Shown in pieces: positions 32,094-40,422 of a stretch of 64,000 nucleotides of DNA. The translations under genes and the position numbers were made by a program. This DNA comes from Anthropogastromicrobium sp052273485 (GTDB lineage Bacteria > Bacillota > Clostridia > Lachnospirales > Lachnospiraceae), in assembly GCA_052273485.1 (NCBI GenBank), contig DAVZID010000008.1:8206-72205 (forward strand), in the 5' to 3' direction. The notes beneath the pieces are model-generated. The model searched no databases, was not told where the DNA came from, and saw only the letters and a list, made by a program, of their open reading frames with translations. The first letter of the stretch is position 1; every line of letters starts with the position of its first letter.

Positions 32094-34037
32094 ATGAGTG
32101 ATGAAAAAAATCCCGAGAAGGATTTTGAAAAGAAAAAAAATAAAAAGATCGAAAAAGAACCAGAGAAGCAGACAGAAAAATCGTCTGAGAAGTCGTCAGA
32201 AAAGAGAGTACAGACTAGTAAAAATAAAAACACGGTACCAAAAGGAAAAGCGCCAAAGTTAAGAAAAAAGAAGAAAAAAGGAAAACCAGTATTTTTATTT
32301 ATTCTTCTGATTTTATTGGCTGTGATTGGTGCAGGTGTGTATCTTTTGATTCCATCCAAAAATTGGATCAGCCATAATCAATATTTTGGCCTTGAGGATG
32401 ACAGCCAATATGGACTGATTGTCAATTCAGAAATTGCTGATAGTACAGAAGGTGCACCGTTTGAGGAAAATGGTGTATGGTATCTTCCGTTTTCTACACT
32501 TTACTATCAGGTTAGCGATGTATTTTATTATGATGGCTTAGCGCTTTTGTACACAGGTCCATTGCAGACCTATTCGGCAACACCGGGACAAAGCTATTAT
32601 ACGGATTCGGATGGAATCAAATATACACTTTCTTATCAGCCGTGCTATTTTAAAGATGGCAGTTTGTGCATTGCATTCGATTATCTGCAATTAATGGATT
32701 ATTCGTATTACACGGTTGATGATACAATGAAATCCATATGGGTATTCAATGACTGGAGCAAACAACCACATGCATCGCTACTAAAGAATACGCAGGTGCG
32801 TACACAGGCTGGTATCAAGAATGATATTGTGGCTTCACTTGCCGCAGGAGATGTAGTTACGATATTAGCGCAGGGTACAGCTTGGAGTCAGGTGCAGACA
32901 CAGACAGGTCTGACTGGATATGTACAGAACAAAATGCTTGGAGAAATTACCGAAGAAGCAAGAGCAGTACCAGATGGAAGACCACTGCCAGAGTATACCA
33001 ATATTACAATGGATGGCATGGTAGTGATGGGCTGGCATCAGGTCTTTAGTGAATCCGGTTACAGCCAGCTTGACGATCTTTTATCAACGGCAAAGGGACT
33101 CAATGTCATTTGTCCAACTTGGTTTACAATCAAGGATAACGATGGAAATATTCAAAACCTTGGCGAGAAAAAATATGTAACGAAGGCACATAAGGCAGGA
33201 CTTCAGGTATGGGTTATGCTCGATGATATCAACATTTCAACAGATGGTCTGCAAGTGTTTGGTACAACCTCGCACAGAAAAACATTGATTACATCTGTGA
33301 TTGATGCGATAAAAGAGCTTGGTGCAGATGGTGTCAATGTAGATGTTGAGTTGATTAAGTCGGATGTTGGTCCATCCTACATACAGTTTATCCGTGAACT
33401 TTCTGCAGCCTGCCGCAAGGAAGAGCTTGTTCTTTCAGTAGATAATTATTCACCGATGCCGCATACTGCATTTTATGATAGAACTCAGCAGGGACAGGTG
33501 GTCGATTATGTCGTTGTTATGGCATATGATGAGCATTATGTAAAAGGACAAGAAGCAGGAAGTACATCGTCTCTTTCATTTGTAAAGCAGTCCGCCGAGC
33601 GCACGATTGCCGAGGTACCAAAGGAAAAGGTGATTGTAGGTCTTCCATTTTACAGCAGACTGTGGTGTGAGACACCAGCGGAGAGTGAGTCTGATAAGAC
33701 TGATAATTCGCAGGTTTTTGTTGATAACAGCGATGGCACGCTTGATTCAAAAAATAGCAAATATCTGTTAAGCAGCAAAGGAGTCAGTATGGAAGGCGAG
33801 GACAATATCATCCGTGAGCATGATCTGAGTCTGACATGGCTTGAGGATATTGGTCAGTTTTATACCGAGTATGAAGACAATGGTTCTTGGTATCGACTAT
33901 GGGTCGAGGATGAAAATTCTATAGATTTAAAGATGCAGGCAGCGTGCTCCTATGAGCCGGGCGGTGTCGCATTTTTTAAGCTGGGCATGGAAAATAAGGA
34001 GGCATGGAGTATCATCCGAAAATATACCGAGCAATAA
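32094..34037 (+). CDS. Membrane-anchored GH18 protein with SH3 domain
   Basis: 647-aa envelope protein. A basic, Lys/Glu/Ser-rich cytoplasmic N-terminus (about 1-58) leads to one membrane helix (about 64-82, VFLFILLILLAVIGAGVYLL). A beta-rich domain follows (85-230), then an SH3-like segment (about 233-290, VRTQAGIKNDIVASLAAGD), and a GH18 barrel (about 305-640) with the catalytic motif GADGVNVDVELI (DxxDxDxE form) and VDYVVVMAYDEHY. GH18 enzymes of this type (YaaH/SleL/YdhD) cleave peptidoglycan glycan strands, often in spore cortex. The neighbouring CwlD-like amidase supports a wall or spore role. AAAAGGAAA precedes ATG 32094; the open frame from 32067 is less likely. Confidence 0.88.
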   Translation: MSDEKNPEKDFEKKKNKKIEKEPEKQTEKSSEKSSEKRVQTSKNKNTVPKGKAPKLRKKKKKGKPVFLFILLILLAVIGAGVYLLIPSKNWISHNQYFGLEDDSQYGLIVNSEIADSTEGAPFEENGVWYLPFSTLYYQVSDVFYYDGLALLYTGPLQTYSATPGQSYYTDSDGIKYTLSYQPCYFKDGSLCIAFDYLQLMDYSYYTVDDTMKSIWVFNDWSKQPHASLLKNTQVRTQAGIKNDIVASLAAGDVVTILAQGTAWSQVQTQTGLTGYVQNKMLGEITEEARAVPDGRPLPEYTNITMDGMVVMGWHQVFSESGYSQLDDLLSTAKGLNVICPTWFTIKDNDGNIQNLGEKKYVTKAHKAGLQVWVMLDDINISTDGLQVFGTTSHRKTLITSVIDAIKELGADGVNVDVELIKSDVGPSYIQFIRELSAACRKEELVLSVDNYSPMPHTAFYDRTQQGQVVDYVVVMAYDEHYVKGQEAGSTSSLSFVKQSAERTIAEVPKEKVIVGLPFYSRLWCETPAESESDKTDNSQVFVDNSDGTLDSKNSKYLLSSKGVSMEGEDNIIREHDLSLTWLEDIGQFYTEYEDNGSWYRLWVEDENSIDLKMQAACSYEPGGVAFFKLGMENKEAWSIIRKYTEQ

Positions 34038-34067
34038 AACTGCGATAAAAACTACGATATACGCAAG

Positions 34068-34103
34068 AAAAAACGTTCAGGTTTCTGTAGCTGGGCGTTT
34101 TTT
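34068..34103 (+). terminator. Intrinsic terminator after the GH18 gene
   Basis: AAAAAACGTTCAG pairs with CTGGGCGTTTTTT through a 10-nt loop (two G-T pairs). Confidence 0.88.
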
Positions 34104-34201
34104 GCTGCTTGAGAAAAAATATGGATAAGATATGGATAAGAGAGCGGTCTGTACCAATATAATAGAAAATAAAAGCAGAATAGCAAAAAGGTGAGATTAG
34201 C

Positions 34202-34912
34202 GTGAAAAAAGCAGTAGCAGAATTTGTAATGATGCTCATGATTCTTTCACTAGCGTATTTGATGCCTGCAATAACTGCCAAAAAGGCGGAACAGGTATCA
34301 GCAGTGCCCCAAGCAGACAAAGTGACAGTTCTTCTTGACGCCGGACATGGTGCAGACGATTCGGGAAAGGTTGGAATCAATCAGGTACTTGAAAAAGATA
34401 TTAATCTGGAGATTGCCAAATATATAAAGGAATTGCTTGAAAAAGAAGGCATTCATGTTGTTATGACAAGAGAAGATGACAATCCGCTGTATCAGCCTTT
34501 TGACAGCAATAAAAAGTTAGCTGATATGAAAAAGAGAATACAGACGATGATTGACTGTGATGCAGACATTGCAGTTAGCATCCACCAAAATAGCTACACA
34601 CAAGAATCCGTCAAAGGACCGCAGGTATTTTATTACAAGGATTCTGCAGAGGGGAAAAAATTGGCTGCAAGCATTCAGAAGGCATTCGATTTTGTAATCG
34701 GAGAAGAGAATACCCGAACGATTAAACCCAATGGAGAATATTATCTGCTGGTGCATTCTCCGATGCCACTTGTGATTTGCGAGTGCGGTTTTTTAAGTAA
34801 CTGGGAGGAAGCAAAATTATTATCCACTCCTGAGTACCAGAAATCTGTGGCAGAGGCGATCACGCATGGTATTATACAATATTTAAATGGCAATTCAGAA
34901 GATGAAAGCTAG
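34202..34912 (+). CDS. cwlD: N-acetylmuramoyl-L-alanine amidase, CwlD-like
   Basis: Zinc amidase of the Amidase_3 family (236 aa). The N-terminal hydrophobic helix (about 8-26) is a signal or anchor. Zinc ligands and catalytic residues are in LLDAGHGADD, EKDINLEIAKYI, VSIHQNSY and VICECGFLSN. Size and layout match CwlD, which removes the peptide from muramic acid so that cortex muramic-delta-lactam can form; a general cell-wall amidase is the alternative. The start is GTG 34202 with AAAAGGTGAG upstream. It follows the GH18 gene, separated by a terminator, so it probably has its own promoter in the 100-bp gap. Confidence 0.87.
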   Translation: MKKAVAEFVMMLMILSLAYLMPAITAKKAEQVSAVPQADKVTVLLDAGHGADDSGKVGINQVLEKDINLEIAKYIKELLEKEGIHVVMTREDDNPLYQPFDSNKKLADMKKRIQTMIDCDADIAVSIHQNSYTQESVKGPQVFYYKDSAEGKKLAASIQKAFDFVIGEENTRTIKPNGEYYLLVHSPMPLVICECGFLSNWEEAKLLSTPEYQKSVAEAITHGIIQYLNGNSEDES

Positions 34913-34919
34913 TCAAAAC

Positions 34920-35130
34920 ACGAAGTGAGCTCCTCGATCATTGAATGGCCGAGGATTCTCGCGCCAGATTCTTAAATGGGCGGCGAGGCGACTGTGCTTT
35001 ACGAGACCGAACGTTGTAGCAGGACTTTCAAAGTAACGTAAAATAATAAGAAACGTAATAGGTGCCTGCGGAAAAGAGAGGTCGACAAAGCCATCGCCGA
35101 GTCTCCCTTCATAAGATTCGGATTGCAAAC
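34920..35130. other. Gene-free GC-richer stretch of unknown nature
   Basis: About 210 bp with no supported ORF. It holds an imperfect hairpin (CCTCG...CGAGG around 34930-34957) and reads as more GC-rich than the flanking repeats. Together with the 48-bp repeats downstream it may be one inserted element. Nothing else is recognised. Confidence 0.35.
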
Positions 35131-35252
35131 ATATTGCGAAGAAAATGTGAGTGTGAAATCCCACTCGTTGTAGGTTATATATTGCGAAGAAAATGTGAGT
35201 GTGAAATCCCACTCGTTGTAGGTTACATATTGCGAAGAAAATGTGAGTGTGA
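35131..35252 (+). repeat. 48-bp tandem direct repeats, 2.5 copies
   Basis: Units start at 35131, 35179 and 35227; the first two are 48 bp and nearly identical (one substitution), the third is cut after 26 bp. Each unit begins ATATTGCGAAGAAAATG and contains the small dyad GAGTG...CACTC. The period is a multiple of three, which creates spurious ORFs on both strands. There are no spacers as in CRISPR. It lies in the leader region of the Sua5-type gene. Confidence 0.85.
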
Positions 35253-35312
35253 TAAGATAAAGCCGAATCAAACAATAATAAATTAAATAATATAGAAGGA
35301 CCACAAAATACA

Positions 35313-36374
35313 ATGGAAACAAAAATTATTCGGGTAACAAAAGAAAACATGGAGGAAACTGCAAAAGCGGCAGCAAAAGTATGGGCAGAAGGCGGACTTG
35401 TCGCATTCCCGACAGAGACTGTATATGGTCTTGGCGGAAATGGCTTGAATAAAGAAGCATCAAAGAAAATTTACGCTGCAAAAGGCCGCCCATCCGATAA
35501 TCCGTTAATTTTGCACATTGCCGAGATGGAGCAGTTCTATCCGCTTATAAAGACAGACAACGCAAAGATCATAGCGCGTGCAGAGGCACTTGCCGATGCG
35601 TTCTGGCCGGGACCGCTGACGATGATTTTGCCGAAGGCTGATAACATTCCTTATGAGACAACCGGAGGACTCGACACAGTTGCAATTCGTATGCCATCCC
35701 ATCTGGTAGCACACGCACTTTTGCAGGAGTGCAAACTTCCGATCGCAGCACCGAGTGCCAATTTGTCTGGTCGTCCGAGTCCGACAAGCGCCAGTCATGT
35801 AATCGAGGACATGGATGGACGTATTGAAATGATCATTGATGGCGGTGATGTCGGCATTGGTGTAGAGTCCACAATTATTGATTTAACAGGTGACGTTCCG
35901 ATGCTACTTCGTCCTGGCTTTGTAACGCCAGAGATGCTGCAGCAGGTATTAGGCACAGTAGAGACAGATGCCGCAGTTTATCGTCAGGTGGGAAAAGATG
36001 TGCATCCAAAGGCACCAGGTATGAAGTATCGCCATTATGCGCCAAAGGCATCTATGGTTTTAGTAGAAGGTGCGCAGGATCAGGTGATTACTTATATTAA
36101 CGAAGAGGCAAAAAAGAAGAGAGAGCAGGGGCTTCGTATTGGAATTATGGCAACAGATGAGTCCAAGGATCAGTATCAGGCAGATGTAATTCTTTCAGTC
36201 GGAAGTCGTGCTTCTATGGACAGTGTAGCACACAATTTGTTCCGTGCACTTCGCGAATTTGACGAAGAAAATGTAGATTTCATTTATTCTGAGAGCTTTG
36301 ACGCGAGTGGCTGTGGCTTTGCCGTGATGAATCGTCTGCTGAAGGCAGCTGGACATCAGGTTGTAAAGCTGTAA
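35313..36374 (+). CDS. ywlC: L-threonylcarbamoyladenylate synthase (Sua5/YwlC)
   Basis: Makes threonylcarbamoyl-AMP from threonine, bicarbonate and ATP for t6A37 modification of tRNAs reading ANN codons. The N-terminal YrdC domain (about 10-200) shows LVAFPTETVYGLG, KGRPSDNPLI and APSANLSGRPSPT. The C-terminal Sua5 domain (about 235-350) makes it the long form (353 aa) with the linker that closes the active site. The ATG follows AGAAGGACCACAAAATACA. Partner TsaB/D/E genes are not in the window. A terminator follows closely. Confidence 0.93.
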   Translation: METKIIRVTKENMEETAKAAAKVWAEGGLVAFPTETVYGLGGNGLNKEASKKIYAAKGRPSDNPLILHIAEMEQFYPLIKTDNAKIIARAEALADAFWPGPLTMILPKADNIPYETTGGLDTVAIRMPSHLVAHALLQECKLPIAAPSANLSGRPSPTSASHVIEDMDGRIEMIIDGGDVGIGVESTIIDLTGDVPMLLRPGFVTPEMLQQVLGTVETDAAVYRQVGKDVHPKAPGMKYRHYAPKASMVLVEGAQDQVITYINEEAKKKREQGLRIGIMATDESKDQYQADVILSVGSRASMDSVAHNLFRALREFDEENVDFIYSESFDASGCGFAVMNRLLKAAGHQVVKL

Positions 36375-36388
36375 GACATTGTAATTTT

Positions 36389-36419
36389 AAGAGGATGGGC
36401 CAATTGGCTCATCCTCTTT
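36389..36419 (+). terminator. Intrinsic terminator
   Basis: AAGAGGATG...CATCCTCTT with an inner GGCC-AATT-GGC extension, followed by a short T-run. Confidence 0.85.
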
Positions 36420-36531
36420 GCATGTGTATCGAACAATACAATACTTCAAAAATAGAATTGATAAAATATTCTGACAATATAAGTATGCAAAATAAGGTAA
36501 AAAATAATTTAAAAAAATACAAGAAAAATGC

Positions 36532-36560
36532 TTGACAAAACAAAAGACACATGCTATATT
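36532..36560 (+). promoter_or_regulatory. Promoter of box-RNA locus A
   Basis: TTGACA (36532-36537), 17-nt spacer, TATATT (36555-36560). The upstream context ATGCTTGACAAAA closely matches that of locus B (GTGCTTGACAAAA). Confidence 0.88.
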
Positions 36561-36629
36561 AGAGACACAAACAAAGAAAGACAAAACAAGTAAGAAAAAA
36601 GAAAAATTCTTACTAAAAAATCTAAGAAA

Positions 36630-36656
36630 AGGAGGTACGGTCCAATGGGACAGTAA
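36630..36656 (+). other. Box A1: SD plus mini-ORF MGQ
   Basis: AAAGGAGGT, spacer ACGGTCCA, then ATG GGA CAG TAA (36645-36656). The SD has nine bases complementary to the 16S 3' end. GTCC-AATG-GGAC can also fold as a local hairpin over the start codon. Confidence 0.75.
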
Positions 36657-36698
36657 GTCAAAGCTAGCAAAAGCTGAAAAAGCAAAATTCATCAAAAT

Positions 36699-36723
36699 GA
36701 GGTACGGACCGATGGGACGGTAA
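36699..36723 (+). other. Box A2: SD plus mini-ORF MGR
   Basis: GAGGT, spacer ACGGACCG, then ATG GGA CGG TAA (36712-36723). Compared with box A1 the spacer differs at two positions (GGT to GGA, CCA to CCG). Confidence 0.75.
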
Positions 36724-36776
36724 AGCAAGATCATAAAAGATCAAAAAGACAGAGCTGAAAAGCAAAATGATTGGAA

Positions 36777-36799
36777 AGAGGTACAGTCCAATGGCATAG
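36777..36799 (+). other. Box A3: SD plus mini-ORF MA
   Basis: AGAGGT, spacer ACAGTCCA, then ATG GCA TAG (36791-36799), a two-codon ORF. Confidence 0.7.
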
Positions 36800-37244
36800 A
36801 GAAAAGCCAGTAGGCAAACAAAATAGAAAGAAAAACAGATAAATGATTGTCAGACAGAATTTGATAAAATCAATTCGGTAAAATGACAAAAATAAATAAA
36901 AGTTTTTCAAGTTTCACAAAGGTTTGTAGCGAATTGTTGAAGAGAATCAGTTAAGCATAAGCAATTAAATAGTTGAGCGATAAGCAATCCAAATTGTGAA
37001 TAAGCAAAACGAAGATCAAAAGATAAGCTTAAACAAGAAAACGGTTCAAGGCCGATGACATAAAAGTTTCATAGTTAGATCGTGAAAATAGATAACCAGA
37101 AGAAACTAGTCAACAGCTTACAAGAAAGAACAAAAAGAAGCAAAAACAGAAACAAAGAACTAGCAAACGAAGGCAAAAGAAGATAAAGAAGAACGGAAGA
37201 AAAAATAAAAGCTTAAAGAAACCAAAAGAACTAAGATAACCGAA

Positions 37245-37276
37245 AGAGGTATAATCCGATGGATGAAATAGTTTGA
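37245..37276 (+). other. Box A4: SD plus mini-ORF MDEIV
   Basis: AGAGGT, spacer ATAATCCG, then ATG GAT GAA ATA GTT TGA (37259-37276). The stop is 1 nt before the terminator stem. The equivalent box in locus B encodes MDNEV at the same place. Confidence 0.75.
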
Positions 37277-37277
37277 T

Positions 37278-37314
37278 AGCGGGCATCAGGAAAATAAAAA
37301 GATGCCCGCTTTTT
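37278..37314 (+). terminator. Terminator of locus A
   Basis: AGCGGGCATC (37278-37287) pairs with GATGCCCGCT (37301-37310) and is followed by T4. The stem sequence is closely related to that of the locus B terminator. Confidence 0.92.
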
Positions 37315-37509
37315 CGTGTGCAAAAAAGAATCTTTCCGGTGGTTTGTGTTCATTGTTTTTGAAGATAATTTATGGTATAATTTTGACAAAATGATGAAAA
37401 ATCGTTTCATAAAAGAAAGACAAGGATTCTCTCTTCTCAAAGGTGGAAGGATGAATTGAAGCAAATAGAAGAAACAAATAGAAATACAGAAAAGGATATG
37501 GAGGAAACT

Positions 37510-39582
37510 ATGAATTATATTTTGGGAAAGTCAGACTGGAAAACGATGCAGCGAGGAGAGGAGCATAGCTTCCTGTTAGTAAATGGTTTAGGCGGCTACT
37601 GCAGTCAGACAGTAATCGGGTCGAATGCGCGCCACGACCACAATTTGCTGACCGCAGCGCTTGTAGCGCCGACAAAACGTTTTGCAATGGTGCGCCGCAT
37701 GGAGGAAATTCTCCATGTAGGAACCAATACGTATCGTCTTGATTCGCAATGCTATGTCACATCGGCAGATGATGCACTTGGATTTCGATATTTGGACAGC
37801 TTTTTTTATGACGGTCTGCCGTGTTGGGAATATATGGCAGAGGGCGTGCGTGTCACAAAGCGTTTCACACTGGTATATGGTACAAATAGCCTTGCGATAC
37901 AGTACAAGCTTCAGGCAGATGAGGGCGTGGATGCGTGGTTGGAGGTGATCCCAGTGTACGGATTTCATTCTAAGAATGATCGTCCACTTACCTACGATCC
38001 AATCATTTGTCAGGAAAAAGCTCATTTACTTGAGATGACATCAAAAGAAGCTACTTTATATCTGGACACGGACGGAAGCATCGATCCGATGGAGGAAACT
38101 GTCGTTCAGTGGTATCGTTTTGATCAGGATGGCCCGGATGGTCGTGATGGCTGGGGCGGTGGACGAAAGCTTCATCGAATTATGTCTGCACACACGGCGG
38201 ATGAGGAGAACGACAGCCGCGTATTAAATGGCAACACCACACTTAATTTGCTGTATGGCATGGATGAGAGTTGGATGTTTCATATGGCGACCGTTGCTGA
38301 AAAAATGGAAAACGATCGCACAGCTGTGTTTGCTCTTTTGTGGAATCAGGAGAAGAACCGTCAGGAAACAATCATGAAAAAAAGTGGCCGAACAAGTGAG
38401 GCAGCACGTCAGTTGGCAGTCAGTGCGCAGGCACACCTGACAAGACGTGATTCGACCGATGGCATGAGCATCATGGCAGGTTTCCCATTCTTTGGTGATT
38501 GGGGACGCGATACGATGATTGCATTCTATGGCTGCACGCTGGCAATCGGTGAGATGGAGGCCGCAAAGAGCATTTTAAAAACCTTCATGCGCTATTGCCG
38601 CAAGGGCATTATGCCAAACTTATTCCCGGAGGGAAAAGACGAAGTATTGTATAACACCGTTGATGCATCCCTTCTATTTATCAATGCACTGTGGGATTAT
38701 TTGCAGCATGTGACTGATGAGGAACGCGACGATGCATTTGAGGCGGAGGCAATAAAGACTGCCGAATCCATTATCAGCTGGTATGCGAAAGGAACTGATT
38801 ATAACATTCATATGGAAGAAGATGGACTTCTTGCAGCCGGAAATGGACTATGGCAGTTAACTTGGATGGATGTGCGCTTTGGCGATATCTTGCCAACACC
38901 GCGCCATGGAAAGCCAGTTGAAATCAATGCCTACTGGTACAATGCAGTTTGTATTTTGCGTGAGCTTTTCAAAAAGCAGGGAGAAAGTGAAAAGGCAGCA
39001 CGTCTTGACGCACTGTCTGCAAAGATCAAGACAAGTTTCCTTTCAAAATTTACAAAGCCGGATGGCACGCTCTACGATGTGCTTCCAGAAAAAGGAGAGC
39101 CAGATGCCTCATCAAAGCAGGTTCGCTGCAATGAAATCTTTGCGCTTACGATGCCATTTACGATGATTGAGGAAAAGCAGGCAAAGGCCATTCTTGCACA
39201 GGTAAGAAGAGAGCTTTATACGCCAGTGGGACTACGAAGTCTTTCTTTATATGATCCACAATTTCATCCGCACTACGGCGGTTCCCAGTTTGAGCGTGAT
39301 ATGGCATATCATCAGGGAACGGTTTGGGCATATCCGCTTGGTGCTTACTACCGCGCATGTGTGCGCTTTGCTGAAGAACCAAAGGAAACGGCAAAGGCTG
39401 TTTTGCATCAGCTCGATCAGTTAAAGGCAGCATTGTCCGAAGGATGTCTTGGTCAGATTGCAGAGATCTATGATGGTGAGTGCCCAGGTGAGTCGAGGGG
39501 CTGCTTTGCACAGGCATGGAGTGTGGCAGAGCTGCTTCGCGCTTACGAGGATGCTGAGAATACAGTCAGGAGGAACTCATGA
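37510..39582 (+). CDS. Glycogen debranching enzyme (amylo-alpha-1,6-glucosidase, GH133)
   Basis: Removes alpha-1,6 branches during glycogen breakdown. The N-terminal beta domain begins FLLVNGLGGYCSQTVIGSNARHDHNLL, typical of bacterial GDE. The C-terminal (alpha/alpha)6 barrel (about 300-685) contains the catalytic GDWGRDTMIAF, LLFINALWDY, EINAYWYNAVCILRELF, and GSQFERDMAYHQGTVWAYPLGAYYRA. ATG 37510 (690 aa) has GGAGG at 37500-37504 with 5-nt spacing; in-frame ATG 37498 and TTG 37456 are alternatives. The final codons overlap nth by 4 bp (ATGA). Glycogen phosphorylase or synthase genes are not in the window. Confidence 0.92.
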   Translation: MNYILGKSDWKTMQRGEEHSFLLVNGLGGYCSQTVIGSNARHDHNLLTAALVAPTKRFAMVRRMEEILHVGTNTYRLDSQCYVTSADDALGFRYLDSFFYDGLPCWEYMAEGVRVTKRFTLVYGTNSLAIQYKLQADEGVDAWLEVIPVYGFHSKNDRPLTYDPIICQEKAHLLEMTSKEATLYLDTDGSIDPMEETVVQWYRFDQDGPDGRDGWGGGRKLHRIMSAHTADEENDSRVLNGNTTLNLLYGMDESWMFHMATVAEKMENDRTAVFALLWNQEKNRQETIMKKSGRTSEAARQLAVSAQAHLTRRDSTDGMSIMAGFPFFGDWGRDTMIAFYGCTLAIGEMEAAKSILKTFMRYCRKGIMPNLFPEGKDEVLYNTVDASLLFINALWDYLQHVTDEERDDAFEAEAIKTAESIISWYAKGTDYNIHMEEDGLLAAGNGLWQLTWMDVRFGDILPTPRHGKPVEINAYWYNAVCILRELFKKQGESEKAARLDALSAKIKTSFLSKFTKPDGTLYDVLPEKGEPDASSKQVRCNEIFALTMPFTMIEEKQAKAILAQVRRELYTPVGLRSLSLYDPQFHPHYGGSQFERDMAYHQGTVWAYPLGAYYRACVRFAEEPKETAKAVLHQLDQLKAALSEGCLGQIAEIYDGECPGESRGCFAQAWSVAELLRAYEDAENTVRRNS

Positions 39583-40295
39583 CAACAAAGGAGTTTACAG
39601 AGCAGGACGAACAAACACAGCAGAAGTCTGAAAAACAAAAGCTGACGCCCAAAGAGCTTGCGCTTGAGACGATCGCACGTTTAAAAAAGGAATACCCAGA
39701 TGCCGGATGCACACTAGAATATGAGGATGCATGGAAGCTTCTAATCAGCGTTCGCCTCGCAGCACAGTGTACCGATGCCAGAGTCAATCAGGTGGTGCCA
39801 GGGCTATATGCAAAGTTTCCAACGATCAGTGCACTTGCCGATGCAAACGAGTCTGAAATCGAAGAAATTGTGCGTCCATGTGGATTAGGAAAAAGTAAGG
39901 CAAGAGACATCAAAGCCTGTATGACCATGCTTCGCGATGTGTACGATTGCAAGGTGCCGGACAATTTTAATGAACTGTTAAAATTGCCGGGTGTCGGCAG
40001 AAAGAGTGCGAACTTAATTATGGGTGACGTATTTGGAAAGCCAGCAATGGTAACCGATACTCATTGCATTCGCCTTTGCAACCGTATTGGTCTGGTGCAT
40101 GACATTAAAGAGCCGAAAAAGGTGGAGATGGCGCTGTGGAAGATTGTGCCGCCAGAAGAAGGCAGTGATCTTTGCCATCGCTTTGTCATGCATGGACGAG
40201 AGGTCTGTACCGCAAGGACGACACCATATTGCGATCGCTGTTGCCTAAGTGACATCTGTGAGAAAAATGGTGTCAAAACAAAAAATGACAAATAA
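39579..40295 (+). CDS. nth: Endonuclease III, DNA glycosylase/AP lyase
   Basis: Base-excision repair enzyme that removes oxidised pyrimidines and nicks AP sites (238 aa). It has SVRLAAQCTDARVNQV, the helix-hairpin-helix LPGVGRKSANLIMG with the catalytic Lys, the catalytic Asp in VTDTHCIRLCNRIG, and a C-terminal four-cysteine cluster for [4Fe-4S]. The first gap of the cluster is seven residues (VC-TARTTPY-C) rather than the usual six, followed by normal C-x2-C-x5-C. The N-terminus carries about 20 extra Glu/Gln/Lys-rich residues. The start overlaps the debranching enzyme stop; the preceding AGGAGGA gives a strong ribosome site. Confidence 0.94.
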   Translation: MTTKEFTEQDEQTQQKSEKQKLTPKELALETIARLKKEYPDAGCTLEYEDAWKLLISVRLAAQCTDARVNQVVPGLYAKFPTISALADANESEIEEIVRPCGLGKSKARDIKACMTMLRDVYDCKVPDNFNELLKLPGVGRKSANLIMGDVFGKPAMVTDTHCIRLCNRIGLVHDIKEPKKVEMALWKIVPPEEGSDLCHRFVMHGREVCTARTTPYCDRCCLSDICEKNGVKTKNDK

Positions 40296-40422
40296 GCAGA
40301 CAAGACAAGAAAAAAAGGAAAGCGCAAGCAAAACAAAGTATGAAGCAAAACAGAACCAAACAAAAAGGAAAAACAAACAACAATAGGAACAATCAACAAA
40401 GAGAAAAAGGAGATACGAAATT

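Larger units (their letters stand above)
36567..37314 (+). ncRNA. A-rich non-coding RNA, locus A, with repeated SD/mini-ORF boxes
   Basis: A predicted transcript of about 750 nt from a consensus promoter to a strong terminator. It contains no credible long ORF, and by eye it is extremely A-rich with few C and T, which leaves little secondary structure. Embedded are four copies of a box: a Shine-Dalgarno GAGGT, exactly 8 nt, then ATGG opening a mini-ORF (MGQ, MGR, MA, MDEIV). Three boxes lie in the first 235 nt; the fourth is just before the terminator. Locus B at 63.3 kb shares promoter, first box, last box and terminator design, while the middles do not visibly align. I do not recognise the class; coding by the mini-ORFs, ribosome binding, or a role as structural RNA are all open. 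Confidence 0.7.

Noticed and set aside
35131..35252. CRISPR array
   Set aside because: The 48-bp units are contiguous with no unique spacers, and no cas genes are present.
34913..35350. 145-codon minus-strand frame across the 48-bp repeats
   Set aside because: It consists of the repeat read three times plus antisense of gene-free DNA, has no ribosome site and runs into the start of the Sua5-type gene.
36532..36723. 63-codon frame ending in RYGPMGR within locus A
   Set aside because: Its ATG-equivalent start lies inside the promoter -35 box, so it would not be transcribed. Only the box at its end is conserved.
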